Assembly (NCBI RefSeq): GCF_034555935.1
Contig: NZ_JAYDCJ010000003.1
Location: forward strand, 1,116,001-1,180,000
Reading direction: 5' to 3'
From: Marinobacter qingdaonensis
GTDB taxonomy: Bacteria > Pseudomonadota > Gammaproteobacteria > Pseudomonadales > Oleiphilaceae
DNA: 64,000 bases
This document shows, piece by piece, positions 9,880 to 16,749 of the stretch. The translations under genes were made by a program, and so were the position numbers. The notes beneath the pieces were generated by a model. The model made no database searches and was not told where the DNA came from. It saw nothing but the letters and a program-made list of their open reading frames with translations. The first letter of the stretch is position 1. The number at the start of each line of letters is the position of its first letter.

Positions 9880-11176
9880 CGAAGGCGTCTCCAAGCTCCT
9901 GACCCAGGGCGCTGGTCCGGTTCTGCTCGGCCGCCACGAAGTGGTCCAGGTCGCCGGCAATCAGCATGGTGGTGCAGGCGGCCCGATAGCGCGCCATGCG
10001 CACCTTGGCCCAGGGCGTGAACAGACCCAGGGTCAATGCCACCAGCAGGCTGTTGCTCAGATAGATCCACACCATCTGCCCGGGTTTCAGGGTGGATTCG
10101 AAGTGGTGCTCAGCCAGTTGGGTGGAATTCAGGAACAGGTTGGCGACACCGGCCATGAAGAAGCCGAACAGAGTCAGGTAGCCGACCGCGCCGATCACCG
10201 CACCGAGTACCGGCGAGGCAAAGCGCGCGCCGGCCCAGGCCGCGACACCGAAGCCCAGGGCCAGCAGCAGGGCCTTCCCGAACAGCAGGTAATAGGCCTT
10301 GTTGGGCGCTGCCAGCTCAAATTCCGTGGTGCCGTAGCGACTGCCATCGGCCACGAACTGATGGGTTTTGCGCAGTACCAGCGGGGTCAGCAACAGCAGG
10401 CACAGCAGATTCAGCAGCGGCCAGACGAAGGCCACCATGAAGGCCTGGCCATAGCGGCCCTGAAAATCGAACCGGATGTTGCGGTAGGCGCTGTTGATGG
10501 CGCGGAAGCGAAGCGAGCGGATCATGATCCAGGGCACCAGGAACACAAAACCGACGGCAAAGGCGATCGCCGCCTCAAGAAACAGCTCGGACAGCACCAC
10601 GTAGGCCACCAACACGGCCAGGGCAATCAGGCGGCCTTTCAGGATGGTGATCGGGCTGGCCAGGTACTGGAAGCTGGCGTCGTTCAACCGGGTATGGCCG
10701 TAGAAGTACTGGTTGTTGCGAACCGTGGCCCAGGCCGAGTAGATGCCCAGGGTCAGGATGGTGAGCAGGATGTTCACGATCCAGATGCCAAAGTACTCAC
10801 CGCCCCGGCCGGTGAACGTCAGTGGCGCTCGCTTCCGGTCGTCGGTGCCGGCACTGGCCACGGGGGCGTCGGGTGTGGCGGGCCCAGCCGGGGTGTCGGC
10901 CGTCGGCTCCGATGCCGGGGCCGGCGGAACCGCGGAGCGGGGCTGTTCGGTGATGCGGACCTCGACGCCGGCGGCCGTCAGCCGCTGGTGGTAGATCAAC
11001 GCTTCGTCGTGGCTCAGGTTGGATTTGATGGTGGACGAGGCGGAGGGTGAGAACAGGCGCTCGATCCGTTCCCGGGAGGCATTGAACAGATCCTGCAGGC
11101 TGGTTTTGACCTGTTCTTCCTCGAATCCGTCCAAGACCTGACCGGTGAAGACGACTTGATACGACTCGGTCGACAT
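9857..11176 (-). CDS. DUF898 (YjgN-family) multi-pass membrane protein
   Basis: 439 aa. Residues 1-80 form a soluble domain (MSTESYQVVFTGQVLDGFEE) that may sense or bind something. After a Pro/Ala-rich linker the DUF898 region begins at PLTFTGRGGEYFGIW, with about eight membrane helices and the family hallmark of repeated FxGxGxxYFxI and SRxRxxxxNxx-like stretches. AAGGAG precedes the ATG. It is the first gene of a two-gene operon with the M48 peptidase. The function of YjgN proteins is not established. Confidence 0.85.
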   Translation of the reverse strand: MSTESYQVVFTGQVLDGFEEEQVKTSLQDLFNASRERIERLFSPSASSTIKSNLSHDEALIYHQRLTAAGVEVRITEQPRSAVPPAPASEPTADTPAGPATPDAPVASAGTDDRKRAPLTFTGRGGEYFGIWIVNILLTILTLGIYSAWATVRNNQYFYGHTRLNDASFQYLASPITILKGRLIALAVLVAYVVLSELFLEAAIAFAVGFVFLVPWIMIRSLRFRAINSAYRNIRFDFQGRYGQAFMVAFVWPLLNLLCLLLLTPLVLRKTHQFVADGSRYGTTEFELAAPNKAYYLLFGKALLLALGFGVAAWAGARFASPVLGAVIGAVGYLTLFGFFMAGVANLFLNSTQLAEHHFESTLKPGQMVWIYLSNSLLVALTLGLFTPWAKVRMARYRAACTTMLIAGDLDHFVAAEQNRTSALGQELGDAFDVEFAAI

Positions 11177-11430
11177 GGGTGCTCCTTTTTACGTTTCCTG
11201 GGTCATCGGGGCCGCAGCCCCGCCGATGCTTCCGTGCTGATACAGGACGGTAACTCCGCGACATTACCAGAGTTTCATGTCGGCGGTGTGAGCAATCTGG
11301 CATTTCATGTATCGGTTTGTGACGGGCGTGCCAGCGGTTTGCCTCTTGGTTTTTTTAACACCACTGGTGCCATCTAACTTTCTGAAATTGAAACTGAAAC
11401 CCTTTGGAGCTCCGTGCCGTCGGCATTTCC

Positions 11431-11450
11431 CTGTTTCAGCCCTGAAACAG
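11431..11450. promoter_or_regulatory. Perfect 20-bp dyad, probable activator site
   Basis: CTGTTTCAGCCCTGAAACAG is two 9-bp arms in perfect inverted repeat with a 2-bp spacer. Half-site-like CTGAAA copies occur about 50 bp upstream. Its position, about 90-105 bp upstream of the sigma-54-type promoter, is where enhancer-binding proteins commonly bind. No other copy was seen in the window, including in front of the linked regulator gene. Confidence 0.5.
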
Positions 11451-11536
11451 AACCCTCCGCTTGATGGGTCCTCTAAGTCGACCGGTTTTCAGAAAAATCA
11501 TTTAATAACATAAGTTTGCGATGGGTTGGTAAAAGC

Positions 11537-11552
11537 TGGCACGGGAATCGCT
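11537..11552 (+). promoter_or_regulatory. Sigma-54-type (-24/-12) promoter
   Basis: TGGCACGGGAATCGCT matches the RpoN consensus TGGCACG-N4-TTGC(A/T). The -24 element is perfect, and the -12 element has TCGC for TTGC, keeping the essential GC at correct spacing. Transcription would start near 11563, leaving a leader of about 80 nt before the ATG at 11645. Confidence 0.6.
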
Positions 11553-11644
11553 AAAGCCCGATTGGGTCAAAACCCTGGGGTGTCCGGCACAGCGCAGGTT
11601 GGGTGAGATCCAGTGTGACCAACAACATCAAAGGAATTGACGCT

Positions 11645-12334
11645 ATGAATACCAAGAAGAGCTTGCTAGCAATCGCCGTCGCCATGGGCCTGGGTTTCTC
11701 TGGTGCAACACTGGCTGATCCAACCCTGGGGGGAGATGGAGATCCGAACACCAACGCCAATGACGGTTCCGCCGCGCTGAACGATGTGGCCAACACCGAC
11801 ATCGCCGATTCCGGCAACACCGACGCCAGCACCAACAACACCGCCACCGACTCGTTCAAGATCAAGGACAGTGGCAATGACAACTCCGACAACAGCGTGG
11901 ATGTCACCGACTCGTTCAAGATCAAGGACAGCGGCAATGACAACTCGGACAACAGTGCCCACGTGACCGACTCGTTCAAGATCAAGGACAGCGGCAACGA
12001 CAACTCGGACAACAGCACCCACGTGACTGACGCGTTCAAGATCGCCAATAGCGGCAACACCGATGACAACTCCGACAATAGCACTGACCTGGATCTGTCA
12101 CTCAACGTGTTCCTGAACAATGCGGATCTGGATGGCACTGTCTCTGGCACTACCGTAACTTACGGCAGCGGCATTGGCGCCGACAACGACACCTACGCCA
12201 AGCACTACAACAAGATCTCGGATAATTCCGCGAACTTCACCGGTGTTGGTGCAATTGCCCAGAACAACGGTCATGGCTCGGTCAACCAGGCCAACGTGAG
12301 TGTGCAGTCCAATCTCTCAGCAGGCGGTAATTGA
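11645..12334 (+). CDS. Secreted repeat protein, candidate fibre subunit of a Fap-like system
   Basis: 229 aa, not a named family I recognise. The start is the ATG at 11645, preceded by AAAGGA, with a typical signal peptide (MNTKKSLLAIAVAMGLGFSG) cleaved after ATLA. Residues 68 to about 150 are four tandem 20-residue repeats (TDSFKIKDSGNDNSDNS plus a variable linker) encoded by an exact 60-bp period. The rest is rich in Asn, Asp, Gly and Ser and poor in charged basic residues. Near the C-terminus is AIAQNNGHGSVNQANVSVQ, a QN-x7-Q motif shared with the next secreted proteins. A FapD-like C39 peptidase and an outer-membrane barrel nearby suggest an amyloid-like surface fibre. That role is inferred. 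Confidence 0.7.
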   Translation: MNTKKSLLAIAVAMGLGFSGATLADPTLGGDGDPNTNANDGSAALNDVANTDIADSGNTDASTNNTATDSFKIKDSGNDNSDNSVDVTDSFKIKDSGNDNSDNSAHVTDSFKIKDSGNDNSDNSTHVTDAFKIANSGNTDDNSDNSTDLDLSLNVFLNNADLDGTVSGTTVTYGSGIGADNDTYAKHYNKISDNSANFTGVGAIAQNNGHGSVNQANVSVQSNLSAGGN

Positions 12335-12341
12335 GGAACAT

Positions 12342-12368
12342 GGGGTAGCGCCCTCTCGGGCGCACCCC
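12342..12368 (+). terminator. Intercistronic hairpin after the repeat-protein gene
   Basis: GCGCCC/GGGCGC with TCTC loop, extended by GGGG/CCCC across a small internal bulge. It has no T run, so it probably stabilises or partly attenuates the mRNA between the abundant subunit and the downstream genes. Confidence 0.5.
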
Positions 12369-12390
12369 GGTTACTGCCGGGAGGCATGTC

Positions 12391-12741
12391 ATGGCTGACA
12401 TAGTCAAAGGGATGCTGAACACGGGGAGTGCCCTGGTCCTGCTTGGACTGGCAACGGTGGTCTCGGCGGACGACTTTCTGGATCTGGCGCCCCTGAGCGC
12501 CGACCAGTTAGACAGCGCCAGCGGCCGGCAGGGGGTGCCCCTGCAGCTGCAGTTGAACGACACCGAGCAGAACGCCGCCGTCATCGGCAACGTGATTTCC
12601 GGGCCGTCCATGACCGGAGACAACATCATCTCCGACCAGGCGTTTGGAAACATGAGCGGGATTGCCACGGTGATCCAGAACACCGGCAATCAGGTCGTGA
12701 TTCAGGACAGCACTCAGGTCAACATTCACATCAATCATTAA
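12391..12741 (+). CDS. Small secreted protein with leader-like LSxxxL...GR motif (Fap-like cluster)
   Basis: 116 aa with a signal peptide ending near VVSA-26; GGGAGG stands 6 nt before the ATG. After the signal sequence, LSADQLDSASGR (35-46) resembles the leader recognised by C39 peptidases, with GR in place of GG. The C-terminus IQNTGNQVVIQDSTQVNIHI resembles curlin- or Fap-like amyloid repeats and aligns with the C-terminus of the 166-aa protein two genes on. A minor subunit, nucleator or adaptor of the fibre is the likely role. No named family is recognised. Confidence 0.65.
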   Translation: MADIVKGMLNTGSALVLLGLATVVSADDFLDLAPLSADQLDSASGRQGVPLQLQLNDTEQNAAVIGNVISGPSMTGDNIISDQAFGNMSGIATVIQNTGNQVVIQDSTQVNIHINH

Positions 12742-12754
12742 CCGGAGGTGGACC

Positions 12755-13447
12755 ATGGTGACACGGAGGCTTGGGGTACTTGCTGCCGGCGCCGCCATGC
12801 TGTGGTCCACTGCCTTCGCCGGTTCGGTTGCCATCCCCGGGCTGGGTGGCGGGATTCAGGTGGAAGTGGAGAGTTACCAGGCCAAACGGTTCAGCTCGGT
12901 GCTGCGCCAGCAATACGATTTCAGTTGTGGATCCGCAGCCCTGGCCTCGCTGTTGTCCTATCACTACGACCACCAGGTCACCGAGATGGAGGTGTTCAAC
13001 GGCATGTTTGCCCTGGCGGACCCGGACAAGGTGCGCAACGAGGGCTTCTCCATGCTGGACATGAAACGCTACCTGGAGTCCCAGGGCTATCGGGCGGATG
13101 GCTTTCGGTTGCCGCTGGAGGGCATTCGGGAACAGGTCCGGCTACCGGTGATCGCGCTGGTGAATCTTGAGGGGTTTCGGCACTTCGTCGTGATCAAGGG
13201 CATCAGTGAGCGTGAGGTGTACGTGGGCGATCCGGCGCGAGGCCTGAAGGTCTATTCGCACCGGCAATTCCAGGATTACTGGGACGGTACGGCCTTTGTC
13301 ATACGCAGCCACGTTGAGCAGGGGCGCAAGGCCTTCGAGATGGATGGCGACTGGGCGCAGTACGTGCGAGCGCCCCTGAACCGAAGCCCGGCTGGGCCTT
13401 CTCTGGGTCATACCCTGCCGACCTGGCCCACACCAAGGGAGTGGTAA
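12755..13447 (+). CDS. FapD-like C39-family cysteine peptidase, exported
   Basis: 230 aa. A signal peptide (to about AFA-22) places it in the periplasm, unlike C39 domains fused to ABC exporters. Catalytic residues are visible: Cys58 in DFSCGSAAL, His143 in FRHFVVIKG and Asp159 in VGDP. The block GFSMLDMKRYLES resembles FapD of the Pseudomonas functional-amyloid operon. GGAGG precedes the ATG. It sits between two secreted proteins whose N-termini carry double-glycine-like leaders, its likely substrates. The stop is 1 nt from the start of the next gene, so translation is coupled. Confidence 0.85.
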   Translation: MVTRRLGVLAAGAAMLWSTAFAGSVAIPGLGGGIQVEVESYQAKRFSSVLRQQYDFSCGSAALASLLSYHYDHQVTEMEVFNGMFALADPDKVRNEGFSMLDMKRYLESQGYRADGFRLPLEGIREQVRLPVIALVNLEGFRHFVVIKGISEREVYVGDPARGLKVYSHRQFQDYWDGTAFVIRSHVEQGRKAFEMDGDWAQYVRAPLNRSPAGPSLGHTLPTWPTPREW

Positions 13448-13448
13448 C

Positions 13449-13949
13449 ATGATGATCAAACCCGATGGCAGCGCCGCCCTGGCGCTGACCTTCATGGTCG
13501 GGCTGGCGGTGGCGCCGGCGTTGTCGGCGGCGGTGTTTCCGGAACCGGCCCTGAGCGACGAGGAACTGGCGTCACTGCGGGGTGGGTTCGTGCTCGATAA
13601 CTTCGAAATTCGCATCGGTCTGGAACAGGTGGTGTCCATTGACGGAGAGACGCTCGCGGTCAACCGCCTGACGATCCCGAACCTGAACCGGGCCACCAAC
13701 GGTGCCAATGTGCCGCACACGGTGGAAACGGTGGTCACCGGTGGGGCTGGCGGACGCGGTGGTCAGACCCTGGTGTCGTCGAAGTCCGACAATGGCGGCT
13801 GGCTGACCCTGATCCAGAACAGTATGAACGGGACGGCAATCCAGAACAGTCGGAAGCTGAACATCGAACTGAACAACTTCGGTGCCAGCTTCAACCGGTT
13901 GCCTGACAGCATGCGCGACCCAGTGCTGCAACTACTCAATCATCACTAG
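13449..13949 (+). CDS. Secreted protein with double-glycine-type leader, probable C39 substrate
   Basis: 166 aa. A hydrophobic N-terminus (signal peptide to about ALSA) is followed by LSDEELASLRGG (35-46), very close to the leader of C39-processed peptides and aligned position for position with LSADQLDSASGR of the 116-aa protein. A Gly-rich stretch (GGAGGRGG) follows, and near the C-terminus LIQNSMNGTAIQNSRKLNI matches the QN-x7-Q motif of the other secreted proteins. The start follows the peptidase stop by 1 nt, with GGGAG inside the peptidase gene end. No named family is recognised. Confidence 0.65.
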   Translation: MMIKPDGSAALALTFMVGLAVAPALSAAVFPEPALSDEELASLRGGFVLDNFEIRIGLEQVVSIDGETLAVNRLTIPNLNRATNGANVPHTVETVVTGGAGGRGGQTLVSSKSDNGGWLTLIQNSMNGTAIQNSRKLNIELNNFGASFNRLPDSMRDPVLQLLNHH

Positions 13950-13952
13950 CGG

Positions 13953-13976
13953 GGGGCGGCGCAGCAGCGCCGCCCC
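13953..13976. terminator. Hairpin between convergent Fap-like transcripts
   Basis: A perfect 10-bp GC stem GGGGCGGCGC/GCGCCGCCCC with AGCA loop lies 4 nt after the stop of the 166-aa gene and 8 nt before the stop of the barrel gene. It has no T run on either side. Confidence 0.55.
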
Positions 13977-13984
13977 ATTGGCAA

Positions 13985-15049
13985 CTAGAGCGTGATGGGC
14001 AGCTTCAGAGTCAATTCACTGCTGGGGGCGTTTTCGGTCACCCCAACGTTGACGGTCAGGTTCAGGGAGGTGTTGGCCGTCAAGCGTTGGGACAGGCCGA
14101 AAGCCAGGGAGCCGACCTGAATTCGGTCGAAGTTGGCGTCGGTAATGCCGCTGTCGGCCTGGAAAAAGGTTCTGCCGATGATCGAATGGTCGTAACTCAG
14201 ACTGAACGAGGTGCGCTCATTGAAAGCGAAGCCCATGCCGAAGCCGAATCGGAAAACGTCCCCTGGGTTGTATTTACCTCCGCTTCGGGTGCCTTCATCC
14301 TCCTCGGGAGTCCAGACGTAACTCACGTTACCAAACAGCACCGCTGGGTCAGAGGGGTAGATGAAGGAAAGGCCCGGCTCCAGTGACCAGAAACCGGAGC
14401 CGGTGGGCCGTTCCTCGAGTTCGACACCAATGGGGTTGCCCTCGCCGTCTTCTACTATTCGTTGATCGACATCGTAGGGGCCCTTCCCGGTGGGGGCCCT
14501 TACCCGAAATACGCCGATCACGTAGGGCCAGCCATCCAGACCGTCGTTCAGCTGATAACGGGCGGACAGCTCTATGTCGCCGAGGCCCTGACCCGAGGAC
14601 TCGTTCAGAGTATCGACTGGCGTTCCTTCAAAGGCTTCCCGTTCGCGGAGGTCTTCGTGAACACTTAACCAGGGAATCCTGATGTCCGCTTCCAGCCGGC
14701 TGGTAAAACCGTATTTGAAGGTCAATGCTCCGACAAAAATATCCCGCTGAATTTCCGAGATGTTGATCAGGCCCACCAGCAGCGCCGGAATGATGGTGTA
14801 GCCCTCAATGGCGACCCGGGTGGCGTTGCTGTGGGCATGGGAAATCGAGGGTTCGATGGTGAGCCGCCCCGGCCGGGTGACGATGCCCCGGTCGGTGGTA
14901 ATGGAGGCAATGTCGGTTACCTGCTCTTTCTTCGCTTCGGCGTCTGCGGCCGTGGTCTCGCTACTGCCGGAGGAGGGGGCTTGCGCCCAACCCAGAGCGG
15001 GTGCCAGGCAAACGCTGGCGAACAACGGAAAGAGTCCTGGTTTGGTCAT
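13985..15049 (-). CDS. Outer-membrane beta-barrel transporter, FapF-like
   Basis: 354 aa. The signal peptide ends at GWAQA. A short polar segment (SSGSSETTAADAEAKKEQV) precedes a barrel of alternating strands ending in TLKLPITL. The layout, short helical N-terminus plus 12-16-strand barrel, fits the MetA-pathway-type OMP group in which I believe FapF falls. I infer that it is the secretion pore for the small proteins of this cluster. Its ATG overlaps the regulator stop (ATGA), so the two are one operon on the minus strand, convergent with the subunit and peptidase genes. The longer frame upstream was rejected because it lies within the regulator. Confidence 0.72.
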   Translation of the reverse strand: MTKPGLFPLFASVCLAPALGWAQAPSSGSSETTAADAEAKKEQVTDIASITTDRGIVTRPGRLTIEPSISHAHSNATRVAIEGYTIIPALLVGLINISEIQRDIFVGALTFKYGFTSRLEADIRIPWLSVHEDLREREAFEGTPVDTLNESSGQGLGDIELSARYQLNDGLDGWPYVIGVFRVRAPTGKGPYDVDQRIVEDGEGNPIGVELEERPTGSGFWSLEPGLSFIYPSDPAVLFGNVSYVWTPEEDEGTRSGGKYNPGDVFRFGFGMGFAFNERTSFSLSYDHSIIGRTFFQADSGITDANFDRIQVGSLAFGLSQRLTANTSLNLTVNVGVTENAPSSELTLKLPITL

Positions 15050-16440
15050 GGCAGATCTCCCTTCTGATGCTGGCCCTGCCGGTCCTGTCCGGACTGTGGG
15101 CCGGTGTTGTACTTGTCCATAAGCCGATAGAACGACACGCGAGAAATCTTGAGGATTCGGGCCGCGGCCGAGATGTTGTGGTGGGCCAGAGCCAGGCTGC
15201 AGGACAGCGCCTGCCGGTCGGCCCGGGCCCGGAATTCCTCCAGGCTGAGGTTGGAGGTGGTGGCGTCGGTGGTCAGCCCGGCGGGGCTCAACCCCAGATC
15301 GTCCGGTTCGATGGCGTCCTGGTCGCACAGCAGCAGCCCCTGGCGCAGCCGGTTTTGCAGCTCCCGGAAATTGCCGGGCCAGGAATGATTGACCAGGCTC
15401 TTGATCGCCGCTTCGCTCAGGGGTTTCTGCTCGCCCCCGAGGGCCGAGGCCGCCAACAGGGTTTCGGCCAGGGCGGGAATGTCTTCCCGGCGTTCCTTCA
15501 GCGGCGGCAGTTTGACCTCCAGGCCGCCGAGCCGGTAGTAGACGTCGCTGCGGAACTGGCCTTCACTGATCAGGTCGGTCAGCGGCTGACTGGTGGTGGT
15601 GATGATGCGGCTGTCGATCCGAATGGGTTCGCTGCCGCCCAGTCGCTCGATTTGCCCTTCCTGCAGGAATCGGAGGATGGCCGACTGCTGCTCGAGATTG
15701 AGCTCATCGATGGAGGCCAATATGAGCGAGCCGCCGTTGGCCTGCTCCAGACGTCCCGGGTGGGCGCTGAGGGCATGGGTGAAGGCGCCCTTTTCGTAGC
15801 CGAACAGCTCGCTCTGGGTCAGCGAGTCGGGCAGGGCGGCGCAGTTGACCGTCACCAGGGGCCCGGCGGCCCGGGTCGAATGTTCGTGAATGAACCGGGC
15901 CGCGGCGTCCTTGCCGGTGCCACTCTCGCCGGTGATCAGCACCGGTTCGCCGGTCACCGAGAACCGCCGAAGCAGGCTGCGCACCTGGCGGATGGCGAGG
16001 GAATTGCCCTCCAGTACCAGGCTCTGGTAATCGTCCCGGGGCAGGCCGCCGCTGGATTCGCGAATGCTGGCCATGCCCCACAGGTGGCCCAGCACCGTAT
16101 CGATGCGTTCGTGGTTCACCGGCAGGGTGTGGAAGTCGGAGCAGTAGCGGGTGATCAACTGGGCCGTTCGGGTTCCGGTCACAGGCCGGTGCGGAACGAT
16201 GCCGACCCAGTAACTCAGGCTCAGCGCCTCCAGCCATTGTTCGAGCCAGGGCAGGTCGTCCGCCGCCGGCCGGGTGAGATCCAGAACGCCGACCTTGGCG
16301 GCCCTCGGGGGTGACAGAAGAATGGGCACCGGCTTTTCCGGGTTGTAGTCCAGCAGGTCCCAGCGGGAACCCAGCGCCGTGCGAACGTTGCTATAGCGGT
16401 GTGCCGCTGACAACCAGACGAGCGGTCTCTTTTCCATCAT
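15046..16440 (-). CDS. VpsR-like enhancer-binding-protein homologue with altered AAA+ motifs
   Basis: 464 aa, with the start at MMEKRPLVW after ACGGAGG. Residues 1-135 look like a receiver-like fold without an obvious phospho-acceptor. The AAA+ domain follows with an intact Walker A GESGTGKD (171-178). The sigma-54 contact loop reads GAFTHA (218-223) instead of GAFTGA, and Walker B reads LILASIDEL (239-247) where active members have LFLDEIGEL, so both catalytic acids are replaced. A Fis-type helix-turn-helix ends the protein (ISAAARILKISRVSFYRLM). VpsR of Vibrio is an atypical member that works with sigma-70 and c-di-GMP. It probably controls the adjacent Fap-like cluster. Confidence 0.85.
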   Translation of the reverse strand: MMEKRPLVWLSAAHRYSNVRTALGSRWDLLDYNPEKPVPILLSPPRAAKVGVLDLTRPAADDLPWLEQWLEALSLSYWVGIVPHRPVTGTRTAQLITRYCSDFHTLPVNHERIDTVLGHLWGMASIRESSGGLPRDDYQSLVLEGNSLAIRQVRSLLRRFSVTGEPVLITGESGTGKDAAARFIHEHSTRAAGPLVTVNCAALPDSLTQSELFGYEKGAFTHALSAHPGRLEQANGGSLILASIDELNLEQQSAILRFLQEGQIERLGGSEPIRIDSRIITTTSQPLTDLISEGQFRSDVYYRLGGLEVKLPPLKERREDIPALAETLLAASALGGEQKPLSEAAIKSLVNHSWPGNFRELQNRLRQGLLLCDQDAIEPDDLGLSPAGLTTDATTSNLSLEEFRARADRQALSCSLALAHHNISAAARILKISRVSFYRLMDKYNTGPQSGQDRQGQHQKGDLP

Positions 16441-16749
16441 GGCAAACCTCCGTGAGAGTGATGCCTGGGAAACGGGACTGCTAGTTGTGCAGGGAAGTCC
16501 GGTAAGCCGGTAAGGCAAGTGGTCCGGTCACGGTCCTGTGACCCGTCACAACGGCCAGATGTCGGTCTGGCGTTTCCAACCCCGTATTCAGGATGTATGC
16601 CATATTTGGTTTCGATTGCGCTTTCAGGTGCTTGCAAGATCCGGCTGGAGATGGATTCGTACTACTGTAAAAATCACCGACAGTGGCTCCCGCAGCCGCC
16701 GGTGAGCGCATCTGATATGCTGAACGAAAAACCGGAAGGCTAAGGGCTT
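16441..16749. other. Divergent promoter region, regulator / EgtB-like gene
   Basis: 309 bp between two divergent genes. GGTCAC and GTGACC half-sites form overlapping palindromes at 16526-16550 (including TGTGACCCGTCACA), a possible regulator site. The part from 16570 to 16740 is AT-richer and probably holds the promoter of the rightward gene. No gene or RNA is seen. Confidence 0.4.

Larger units (their letters stand above)
11177..11644. other. 468-bp AT-rich intergenic control region upstream of the Fap-like cluster
   Basis: This long space separates the divergent DUF898 gene from the first Fap-like gene and is clearly more AT-rich than its surroundings. It holds scattered CTGAAA repeats (around 11380-11400), a perfect dyad (11431-11450), a sigma-54-type promoter (11537-11552) and a ribosome-binding site AAAGGA just before 11645. 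No gene is seen in it. Confidence 0.6.

Noticed and set aside
11846..12090. Regular 60-bp repeats as a possible CRISPR array
   Set aside because: The repeats are in frame, translate to a conserved 20-residue unit, have no unique spacers of fixed length, and no cas genes are near.
16537..16550. TGTGACCCGTCACA as a CRP/Vfr site
   Set aside because: CRP sites need six bases between TGTGA and TCACA; here there are four. It is kept only as an unassigned palindrome.
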